From: Certhia americana
Lineage: Eukaryota; Chordata; Aves; Passeriformes; Certhiidae
Length of the DNA: 64,000 nucleotides
NCBI GenBank assembly: GCA_018697195.1
Contig: CM031858.1
Location: forward strand, 132,321,241 to 132,385,240
Direction of reading: 5' to 3'
Under the pieces are notes generated by a model. The model ran no database searches. It had not been told where the DNA came from and saw only the letters and a program-made list of their open reading frames with translations. Shown here piece after piece: positions 30,972 to 43,000 of the stretch. The position numbers were made by a program, and so were the translations under genes. How positions within the stretch are numbered: the first letter of the stretch is position 1; the number at the start of each line of letters is the position of its first letter.

Positions 30972-31045
30972 TCAGCGTTTCTGCTTTGTAGGAATGGTGG
31001 CTTTCATAGAACTTTCAGGCTTCAGGGAGGGCATAGACAAGAAAC
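30972..31045 (-). CDS. RGS22: RGS22 last coding exon
   Basis: Acceptor TTTTTTCCATATGCAG at 31046-31047, then GT completing a Gly codon with the G of the previous exon, then [20 protein letters not shown] and a basic QKR end, TGA at 30974-30972. The 3'UTR continues to about 30515. The Ser/Lys-rich tail resembles the mammalian C-terminus in character and length. Confidence 0.88.
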
Positions 31046-34000
31046 CTGCATATGGAAAAAAAAAGTGTGAAACTGAAGGAACTGAATATTACATAGTTCT
31101 ATTGGTAGCCCTACTTCTAAATGGATATTTTTAACAAATAAACAAACAGGTCATAATATCCTTAGCAAAGATCTTTGAGGGTATTCACAGCTGAAGCAAA
31201 GATGAAGAAATACCTCTCACATCCTCCAAAACATACTGACAGACTGTGAGAAAGAGGTTTCAGTGTCTGCTTGAATGTAAGCTGATGAAGCACAAGAAGC
31301 CAGGGAGGTGAAATGTGTATGTCATGGCTATGTTACTGCAAAATGAAGAAATGGCTTTATTCCTCTCTGCAGCAGGACCTGTGCCATAAAGGCAGTGCAA
31401 AGATACCCTGCAACTTTTACTTTTCTTTTCTCAGAAAATACACCACTCAGGAGTACAGCACAGAGAGCAACTCCCCTACAGACAGCAAAAGAGAGGCAGA
31501 GGTTTCTGTATCCAGCTCAGAAGAAGAACAAGCGAAGTCCTTGTACTGTGAGAATTTCACCTAAGCTGTAAGCTTGTCCAGCTAAACTACGGAGCTTGAT
31601 TAATAACCTGCAGAGAATGATGATGAGGTTTTCTCCAGATCTTCTTGCCTTTTAATGACTATTCTTTCCTGCTCCAAGGCTTCGATGTACTTGGAATAGG
31701 ACCAGGAAGCCTGCAAGAACCATCAAAAATAATCAGCCTTCAGGTCATATTATTGTAGTTTCTGATCCATTTCAACAGCAAGATAAAAAACTTGTTTATG
31801 TTATATTCCTATTACTGGACAATTACAAATATTTAGAAGATTTTCTTTTTCATTACAATATTGGAATAATGGGAAAAAGAGTATTGCTGTAAATAAGTAA
31901 ATCTCAAAACACCATGTTTTAAGCAAGTTTGACAGTTTTGTATTTATTCTCCATCCCTGATCTGAATGTTATTCTCACTCCTTTCTTCTTCGAAAACAAA
32001 GCAGCAGATCTTTATTCTCTCAAAATATTTATGCTATCAAGGGTATAATTTAAACTCTGTGCTACACCCTTAGTCCTCCCCTAGGACTGTGATTGCTCTG
32101 ATTAACAAAAACCCAAAATAGCTGTTATTTGTGAGGTGGAGAGGAAACATGTATAAGAAAAGCCATTTCTAGCATATGTCCTTTCACTGAACATCTCACT
32201 GGCCTCACAGTTCCTTCTGCCTTCCCTCTCCAGCAGAAGCTATTACCACTAGAGGCAGATCAGTTGGAGATGTCTTCCTTTCCTTTTCTAAGGATAAAAT
32301 ACTGCTTTTAAAGAAAACAACCACAGTTCAGATTGCATGTAAATAATAGGTTGCTCTTCCAAAACAGGATGAGAACTGCACTTTTATTTGGCTTGGTCTT
32401 TTATCCTACGGCATGAGAAGTTTGGAGCCAATTTGTCATGTTATGATTCAGTAAGAACTTCTAGCACCTTCCTATAGTAGAAAGGAGCTTGCACAAGGAA
32501 GAAGAAACTGCCCTTTTAAAGATTATTGTTTAGTCTACCTCTTCTTAAGGGCTTAAGTGTATGCCAGGGATATACTGGTTTGTTCAACTCACTTTTTTTT
32601 TAAAATAGGTATGAGCAAAAGTAAAAAAGGTCCACTTAAGGGTAAGAGTGTAAGCTTATCTATGTAATTCACACTGTGATTTCTGGGATTTTTCTATAAA
32701 AATATATCTGGTACCTTTTTCTATATTCTGCTCTTCACTACCATAACACCATGGGAAGAGCTCTATGGAATACAAGCAGTGGCCAAAATGTGATCTGCTC
32801 CTGATTCACATGACATGTCTGGGCTTATGTGGTTGCACAGGTCCCCTGTTACATTCTGGCAGTGCCAACTCAGCTATGAATGATCCCTTGATATGCCCAA
32901 TGTAGTATGTCTGTTTTCCCATTTCCCAGTAAAATAACTGCTACCTTTTCACTACAGATTTGATGCATAGTCAGAGTTGTTATGGAAGAGGTCTTGAAGT
33001 GGTATTTGCTAACAGATTTTCAGATACCTAGATCTCCTAAAGGAGTTCAGCTTCAGGTCTTGACATATGACCAGAACGGGACTCTAGCCTAATCCAAATT
33101 CTTTCAGGACATGAATTTCACAAATAATGAAAAGCTTCTTATTCCAGAACTAAACTACCTTCTATTCAATTTATCTTTAAATACAGATTCTTTTTTAATC
33201 CATACACTGTAAGACTTTCCCATTCTGTTAGCTGTTAATACTGCTTAGAGCCTACATCTTAAAAAAAATTAATAAAAAACAGAAAACGCCCCACCTGTAA
33301 GTCAGGTACACTTAAAACAGCAAAGCTAATTGTAGAAGAATGAACAGTTATTGAAGAACCATGTGACAGCAGTATTCAAAACCAAACTCCCCCTTCTCCT
33401 TTTCCCAAGATAATCTTATCTCTCTTGAATGACATCTGTAGAAACATGAATTATTTACCTTCCTCCCATGTCCTTCTGTACGTGCTAAAGCTGTTGATCT
33501 TCTCTTCACATCAAGTTCATCTAGCAAAACACTCTTTGGAAGTTGAGTCAAGGGCTTAAGCTGAGTCAAGGGCTCAGGCTGAGTCAAGGACTTAAGCTGA
33601 GTCAAGGACTTAAGTTGAGCCAATTTCATGAGTTTTTTCTCTGCTTCTTTACCCTGCTAAAAACCCATAGTTAGATGTGAACAATAGTTACAGAGCTAAA
33701 GTGAAAAACAAAGTCTGAGGAACTAAAAATTGTCATTGGAAATCAGTGTCATTTGCAGTAATATTTTGTAATGCTTAATTTCATCATTTATCATGTTGAG
33801 CTTATTTTAAAATAGTAGCTGCTTTTTTAAAGCATTTCTTTATTCTGTTTCATGTTTCCTGTCCTCTACACTCCTGCAGACCATCTTTCTTTCAGATTCA
33901 ATGCCTGCTCCAAAATATAGATTAGTTGACAGGGCAGATATGCAACAGAACATATTTTAAGGACAGAGAGGACATTGTGAGCCTCTAATTTGGCTTCAGG

Positions 34001-37000
34001 TATAAATGTAGAACATAGGATTTGTCATGATTAATTCCAGCTTGGTCAAGTAGCTGTGTATGAACTACAGAATACAAGTTGGGAAAACAGGCAATGTACA
34101 ATCTACAGTGAAGAAGGTGGGATTGTAACCCTTGGCAAACTGCTCTGGTGATTAACTGTTTGTCACTTTCATGTTGGTTTGTTTCACCTTTGCACATTCT
34201 GTCTGATGATCCCAAAACTCTTCATAAACAATAATTGATATTCGTATTTGACCTCATAAAGAGCAATCTCCAAGAGCTGAGGAATATAACCCTCCCATGT
34301 TCCAAGTGAGAAAGTGAGGGAAAAAAAAAAAGGGGGGGGGGGGGATCAAAGGATTCCCAAAATCACTTAATAAATCCCTGAAAGACCTGGAAAAGGATCA
34401 CACTATCCTGTTTCCTTGCTCCCAAAGTGCCTATTCCTTCCTCATCATTCCCACTGTCCTATGAACCCATCAGCTGTAAGAGTGACTTTTGGGTACAGAA
34501 CTGCCCAGGCAATGTGATTCTGATCTCCTGTGCAGAAACAGGCTCAGTAACTTCTGTTAGCACTCAATTAATGGAATAGAGATGCCAATGCAAACACAGA
34601 GGTAGCAGGAATACTGCTGCACTGTAGTTCATGTTTTCTGGCTCTCTCAGTGAGAATAGTGAATTAAGCAAGGTCTTTAAAAATTACTTCTCATCATAAA
34701 TTAATCAATGTTATAGTGAATTTAGATCCCATGCCATTACACTTCTTACTAACAAATAAGCTTATTGCTAAGAGACATGGCAGAAACATGGAAAAGGAAA
34801 ATAATGTTGATGGCTTTTTTTGCTAAGGACATGAAAAGAGTATGTACAAATATACAATGTAAGTTAAAACTAAAAATTTAAAATTATTTGGTGCACTTGA
34901 AAGCAAAAAAATCCAAAATCTACTTTGGAGATAAAATACAATAATGTATACAATGAATTACTAGTACTGGCATCAAGGCAGTCTGCAAAAAGTGACATGT
35001 ATCTAAAAGGACGTATCATGTGCATCTAGCATCTAACAAAGGAACAAGTCCATTGCCAGTATGCCTTTGATAGAATTTGCCCCTTAAATAACAAATCAGC
35101 ACACAAAATAATATTGACATAGTCAAACAATACCAAGTTATATATCATTGCTCAGTGAAAAGCTCCTTGTCAGCCCACTTTTTCCACTATACTACATGAA
35201 AGTCCAACTCTTATCTATTCAGTTCTAAAACTGAGGTAAGCACAGGTAGAGTCAGTGCCCTGGGGACACATGTAAAGGAAGAAGAAAGCAAATTCCTCCT
35301 GTAGGACTATGATTGCTCTCATTGACATAAACCCAAAATAGCAACTGATTTGTGGAGTGGAGAGGAGATATATATATAAGAAAAGCTGTTCCTAACCCTT
35401 GCCAGAGCTTTGCTCTCATTGAATGAGCCTGATGGGACAGAGAAATGTAGTCCTTATTTTCATTGCCAAGAAATCATCACCTTCTATAAGTCAACAAGTG
35501 AACCTGCTATTGCTCATGTTAGATGAACCTTAACAGTATCCTTCAGGGATACTGAATCATTTGAATTATGTTGTCACCGAGAGGACAGAAATCTCAGTCA
35601 AGAGAACAGGAAATGGTAAATTCTTTAAACAATGACAGAAAAGGAAAAGGATTTAACAAATAAAAAAAATTTTTTAAAAAGAAATTTTCTGTTGCACCCA
35701 TTCTTTTAAGAGATTTTAAAAGGTAACTGGTTTACCGATTTTTTTTTTTTATGAATAGTCTACAAACTGTTTTCTGAGCTGCATTCTCTGCCTATCACTT
35801 TCTAAAATTTCTTACTCTATTTCAACGCTTAGAAGCATAATTCACTGTTCCCATTTGTTTTCCATAAAAGTTAGGCTTTTTCCCTCCTGCCTAAGATTTG
35901 CTCTTCATTCCTTGATCTTGATCAGAAATCTCATAGACAGGCAAGAAACAGATGGAAAAAAAAATCTGTGAAAAGGCTAAAGTGCATTACTTTGAAATAT
36001 TGCATTCTTGCACTGTAAGTATTGCCAATGGCCTAGGCAGATGAATGTATATGGAGACAATGTGCTTTGGAGAAAAGAAGATGAGTTCTTGGATTTTAGA
36101 CTTCCCTTGACTTTGGTGTGTGGCTTCAGGTAATTCTTCACTGGTCCTCAGCTTTCGTGTGTGCCTAAAAGAGGATAACAAGGTTTATGTGTTCTTATGG
36201 GCCTGTGTCTTTATCTGTCCAGATACCTGTGTGGTTTGTATCACGTGGAACATCTCAACACATGTACATGGTATTTAGAATACCTAAAGGTCTCTGTAAT
36301 GCTACTTATTATAGTTTGCAAGTCCAGTAATTTCTCTGCCCTTAAAAGAATGTTCTCTCCTCAAAGCTTGCCAAACAATTGTATTCAATAAAAAATAAAT
36401 TTTTCAAAGCCTATAATCAATAGAAAAAGAAGTCCATTATATTTTAATTTTTAAAAAATCCAAGAAAAACAATTTTGCAAACAAGCATTCCATTGTAGAG
36501 GTCACAGTTCTGTTAATGTGCTGGAACTGTCTGGAAACTCGCTGTGAACACTAACAATTTCACTTTCAAAGCTGAGAAATATTCAAGAAAAGGCTAAGAT
36601 TATACAAAGCAATTGCCACATAAATATTTTTTTAAATAATTGCAGGATTTTCAAATGGTCTTTCTGGAAAATAGATATGAAATCCACTTTGGTTTGGGTT
36701 TGGTTTGATTTCAGTTGTGATCCAGAATGTAAATTCTAATATAAGACAATACATCATGAAAGTGCAAACAGGTCTGCATAGCCCACAGTACACATGGACC
36801 ATACACAGATTTATTGCTCTTAAGTCAGCCTTCTTTTTTACTCTTCTCTTGCAACAAAAGGTGACTAAAATCCATTTTTTTTCTCTGGTTAATGAAAGGA
36901 GTATTCCATTTACTCACCTGCTTCAAGGTAAACATCAGAATATGTATTGACAGAATTGGGAATTAATCACTTTATTTCTGGGTTGCGTGTAAAGCTTGAA

Positions 37001-40000
37001 ATCTCACAAGATTTTGTAGCTTTGGATCAGGTTGAGAAAGGGATATTTTATTTTATGTATCTTTGCTCATGTTATTCGTTCATCAACAATCACCTGAAAC
37101 TTTACCAGCCTTACCTTTGCCATTATCCCTTCCTTCTTTCGTATCTCACTTTCCCTTTTTTTCTCCAAGGCATCTAGAATTTTGTCACAATCTGGATTGC
37201 TTTGTAACTTACAAAATTCTGGCCAAAATTTAAACAGAAGTGCAAAAATACTCATCTGTGCAGGAAGAAAATAAAGTCAATCTTGACCATATTAAGGAAA
37301 CAGTTGACTGTAAAATAAAATGCAGAATGAGATAACTATTTCTTTTGAACACACAACACAGCCTTGTTCCTCCCACGTACTCTGTCCTGACATTTCAGCC
37401 CAGCTTTGCTCAGCACATGCTTTTCATCAGTGTGTTTATTACTGGTGAGAAATCTTCCTGAAACACAGTTAAAAGGCACTCTCTTTTTTTTTTATATTTC
37501 CCTAAACAATTGTTTGCATTAATGAAACCATCCATCAATTTTTACAAGTATTCTTGATAAAATATACACCAGTAAAATTGCTTTTGCACCACTGCTCTGC
37601 TCAAGTATTTCAAATATTCAGTTCATTAGGGAGACGGCTTTTCCCCTCCTTAAGAGAAAGGAAATACTTTTTTTGCCTCTGGAAAGGCTCTTAAACCACA
37701 TTACAGATCTATGAGCAAATCTTGGATAATTTTTAAATGATATAATCTCTCACAGGGTCGTTTTTGAACTAGAATAAGAAAAACAATTTTAGAAAAGCAA
37801 ACAGAGGGGCTCAGTGAATTCTGTTGTTGCACGTACTAAGGCTCACATTTTTCAATTTATTTAGATGTTTAATTTGCATTGAGAAACTTGGCTTCAAAGG
37901 AACCAAGCATGCTCACTGCTTCTGGCTCAAGAGGCTTGAAAGTGACATGTGAGCCACTGTTGGGTTCTAGTCACAGCCTTTTGGCCTAGTTCTTCCTTTG
38001 GTTTTGTGCCACATTTCTGGAGTTCACTGGGTTTTACATAGGCTGAAATGAGACTTCTCTTTCTCTTAGGACCTCTATGAATCCTTTTCTCTAACAAATC
38101 ATTCATCTATTGTCATCCAAACACTTTATGGACTCACAGTTGATGTCTAAATGTGTCAGTTGCAATTTCACAGGAAAAGAAGAACAAGTACTTTTCTTGG
38201 ACTTAGAAGATAAGACAAGGCAGAATTGAGGGACAAGAAAATAGTAAAAGTTCCAAAATTGCTATTCAACCTGACTAATAGAAAGATCAGAGAGAAAATT
38301 GTCTACACCCATTTAATACAGTCAATTAATTAGTAATAAAGAAGGGAAAAACATTCAGCAAGTTAAGCTTTTTTTGTGCTTTACTCACATCTATATTTTT
38401 TCACAAAACATCGCAGCCAGAAACTTTCTAACTACAAATTACTTCTGTGACATTTACCAAGTGGTAAAGAACAAGCAATTAAGAGCATAGACAGAATTCA
38501 TTTACACTGCCAGAATTCCTAACGCAGACCTGGATAACACCTTTCCAGGATCAACTAGCTGTCAGAGATTTTCTTTATTGAGCAACCTGAAGACTCTCTT
38601 CCATCTCCACCTTACAGTCATTGAAATATATGACTATATAGTTTTCTCCTTCAAGCCCAGGCTTATGTGTGGAGTCCTAACTGTCACATAGGCAATGAAG
38701 ACTGGTCTTAAAATCAGGCACTCAGTCTTCAGCCAGATTTCACATAGATATTACATATTGTCCTGGCTTCTTACCTGTGCCTCTCTAAAAATGTAAGGTC
38801 CTAGTTCTTTCCTGCACTCCACAATCTTCTTTGCTTGTTCAGGTGAGATGTCAATCTGCAAAGCTGGGGGTATGGCAGAATTAATAAAGCAGTCAATAAT
38901 AGCTGTGATCTTTTTCTGAACTATGGCATCAGCACAGTGAGAATGGCACAAGTCCTGAAAAATGAAAATAACATTTTCAGTCAGTGGAGAGAGATGCATG
39001 CAAGAACATTTACAGGGCAAGAGTGATCAAAGAGCAACAGTCATACAAAAATAATTATACAATAAATTCCTTCAGTATGCAGGGCAAAATTGTTTTGGTA
39101 AATGTGCATGGTCAAAACCATACTTAAGACATGCATGGGGCTTCTAGTTTGCAAATACAAATACATAGCAATCATTGCTTTTAGGTGATAATCTCTGCCT
39201 GTATCTTCAGGTGGAAAAGCATAGATTCTAAGTGCATTATTGGCAAATAGGAGATGTTTCTGAAAAGAGAAACACATCTACAAGTGTAAAATGCACTGAT
39301 TTTTGCAATGAGCCTGCTATGACTTGCATAGTCATGGTAACTAAAAGATAAAGAAATGCTTTAAGTGCTCCATCAAAAAAGGGGAAATATTTAGAGGGTA
39401 CAAGATATTCTATCCAGGAATGTTGTCACAAGAGGGGACAATGTCAGCTACCAACGCAATCTTCCATTTATTGAAATCTTCTGCTTTCACAATTCATTAA
39501 GATTTTCTAGTTTCCCAGAACCTCAGGGCTTGAAATGACTCTGTACACTACAGAACAAAACAAACCTGAACTTACAGGAATGAGATATCAAAGAAACATT
39601 GGGGTTTTCTACTATTTTAATGTAATCCTATTGTTCTTGTAAAACCTGTTATTACTGTGTTTTGACACTCTGACAACGCCACCATTGGACTTTGACATGA
39701 TGTAAAACTAATTCAAAGAGTGTCCTTCCAATACATTGAAACAAGAACTTTCTCTTTTTCCATATATTTCAAGAAATTTGTATGACACTAGAAGACTATC
39801 ACTTACATCTTAGAGACACAGTGAGCACTCCAGAGTTTTCCAGTAAGAGAGCTCTTTAAATGAAGAATCTGAATTTAGTTTTAGTATAGAAGGCTCTATA
39901 TTTACTTTGCAAAGAAATTAAAACCGTGGTTTTTAACCAGAAATGTGGTATGTGAAAGATTTGGCTTGCTTTGTTATGAATGTTGCTAGTTTTGAGAAGG

Positions 40001-43000
40001 AAAAAAAAAAAAAGAATGAAAACTATAACAAAGAAAGGAAGGCAATGCAAAAACATATTCAGTATATCCTAAGAATATATATTATGGCTTTCTTTGCTCA
40101 TGTAGCATAGAAGGCAGAGAGTTGTAAAAAGAGGGAAGATAAACAAGCCATATGATATGAAGAGAGATGAGACTGAGCATAGATGAACAGATGGAAATGA
40201 TCCACAGAGTTATATTTCTTCATAATTGGCTAAAAAAAAATATCTTGGTTAACAAAAAAAAAAAAAAAAAAAAAAATCTTGGTTTTGGATTGTCCCAAGA
40301 TGTCCTGCCAGCCTGATGGGTTATGGGAGCCATGCAGTCATTGACTCCTAAAGGGAGTTCTGTCTAAACTGATGGCATGATAGGGCTCAGACAATACAAG
40401 CATGCACTGTGCAAAGTGCTGCCCACGCCTTTGGCAATATTCCTGCAGTTCAGCCTGACCCACAACACTCCTACTACTCCAGCCCTTTGCTTCTACAAAG
40501 AGCATCAACTCCCAACCGTGACAAATCGCATGCATGGAGAAATATGGTGAGATTGTACTTTTTCTTGATAACAAGACAAATAAAATTAACATAAATGCAA
40601 GAAAGGGGGTGGGACAAAAAACAATGAAGGCTTTCTTCAGTGAGCAGTCCTACAAAGAAAAGAGTTAAGACTACACTCTACATTAATTTGCAGAAAGTTT
40701 CCCTGTCCTCCATGACATAGCAATGAAGAGTCACAAGTCTCAAAAAACCCTTCAAATATCCAGAAAAGTATTTATGTCATGGAACACCAGGTGCCTTCAC
40801 ACCGGAGTTTAATCAAAGCTAGTCACTCTGTAACCACGAGAGAGATAGCAGCACCCCCAGAGCATTTCAGCCAGTGATTCCTTTCCTGGGGATCAGAACC
40901 CTTGTGGGGAAGAGAACTTGTCCCCTGGTAACTGAGGAGCTTCACCCTCTAAAGCAGACACCAAATTCAAATTCATAAAATTAAACATTGAAAATATACC
41001 CCCATGCCTGCAGAGGATCTCCAAGTGCTACTGTAATATCAACTGTGTTTACAGCCCTATTTCTGAGCACGTTAGCTAATCTCATGCTCCCTGCCTGCCA
41101 TGTGCACATCAGCTATGTTCAGGAGCCCAGGAGAGGTTCTGCACTTTGGTAGCACTTTTGCATCATGAATATCTCAGAGGCAAAAGGAATGAGGAATACA
41201 TGAAAGATCTGTGGTGTCCCTCCATTCAGTGCAGGGTATTCCTAGGAGGCTGCAGTGTGATTTAAAGTTTCACTCCAGAGGTTTTCCATTGTGTTTCAAC
41301 CCACACAGAAGCAATTTCACAAAACTACACGTATTTGGGAGAGACATAATCCCTGCTGACCTTTCCCATCACGTTTCACTTTGGTCCCAAGCTCAGCTCA
41401 AGTCAAATTTTTTTCTACAAAGTGCAAGGGAGCTGTGGTCTGCATTGTACATATAGGGTTTTTTGGTAGATAACATCTTTATGTCTGTAAATTTGATTGA
41501 ATTTTGAAGTTATCTCTCATTTTTGAGAAATTACAAAATTCAGATAGCAGCTATAAAGACAGAATGAACATTTTAATGCTTGCATATTTCTACTGCTCAA
41601 CAGATGTATACCAAACTCTGGGCATTAGTGATACAGCAGTGTTCCTTTAGAGACTCAGAATAATGCTAGTTTGAAGAAGCATAAAGAAATAAAGGGATAA
41701 TGCATTTGAGTCAAAAATAGCTACCCTTAAGAAGGGAGGATTTTCACTGCCAAAAAAAAAAAAAACAAAACCAGTTTAAACAGTGAAAGAGGCTTTACTT
41801 TGAACAACAGAATGCCTATAGGTATTTTTGTTAAAATTCTCCTAATAAGCAAGAATGGATGCATTTGCTTACAAATTGAATGCTCTTCCCTTTGCTCCAT
41901 TTTACCACCATACCTTATACTTTTGCACCTCTTGCCAAAAGAGCACTCCGTTCCCCAGCAGATCTCCCTTCAGTGCCACAAAGCGTTGAAAGAGATTTGC
42001 TGTCACTGGATCCAACAGCACTTTGCGGAAAGCAATTATTTCACTAGATGAAGAAACACTCTTACTGTCCACATGCTGTCAAAAGAAGAAATAGTTGCAC
42101 CAAATAAACTTTATTTCAAAAAGCAATAACAAAGGCATTAGTTAGTGTAAACTGTCTGATTCTTATCTTTGCACTGACCCTAACTTTCAGTAGTTTATGA
42201 GTTTATGACATGGATACAATAAAATGTGGCAAGGTTTCATTTCTTTCTTTCCTTTTTTTTTTTTTCCAGTTTGGTTTGGGGAACATTTTTTGGAAGATGT
42301 GATGGGAGAGGAAATGTCTGACAATGATTTAGACCATATGACTGCATACTACAAAGTATAGAAACAGCTATTGTTATTGATTATGGTAATGGGCTACTTT
42401 TCTAGAGAACAGTTTCAGTTTTATGCAAACAAACAACAAAGGAAAAGAAACACACAAACCACATAACTTAAAAGCTGTAAAATGCTTCTGACAGGGATCT
42501 CACCAACAAAATGAGGTTTGAAATGTGTTGCTATGATCACCCACAGAAGCCAGAGAGTTTCCTCTCTGTGAAATAAAGCTACCAATAGTAAAATAGAATT
42601 TAAAGTAATTGAGACATTTTGGAAATCATCATGCTGCCAAGCACAGAACAGTAGGCAGACAGGAAAGGGTGGAGAAAGAAAGATGGCTTACGCAGGGACA
42701 GTTTGTTTGAACTGAAGTTCATGCTGGCCTGCCTTCCTGAACAAACAGTTCTCGTGCTGTTGCTGAGAAGCAAGCCAAACAACCCCCTTTTGTTATCAGA
42801 TGGATGAATGAAAACCATCTTCTAAAAGTGGTTTAAAACTCTTGAAGTCCTGGAGGGGTGGAGTGCTGTTCAATGGTGAGTATCCGTCAGAAACATTTTT
42901 AGTTGTTGCCAGAAGTCCTGGAAATCTAACCTGGTCCTAAGCTGAAAGGGTTTATGCAACTTATCTTAATTACAGGGTTTATGCTCAGTGTCCTGTCACA

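Larger units (their letters stand above)
33657..37114 (-). other. RGS22: RGS22 intron
   Basis: About 3.5 kb of AT-rich intron. It contains an A11G13 homopolymer pair at 34321-34344 and copy B of a dispersed repeat at 35294-35410. No exon is recognised. Confidence 0.7.

Noticed and set aside
39041..39277. 78-codon minus-strand ORF after an acceptor-like site
   Set aside because: The exons on either side join directly within a continuous RGS fold (VQKYK to DLCHSHC); no donor is present for this segment.
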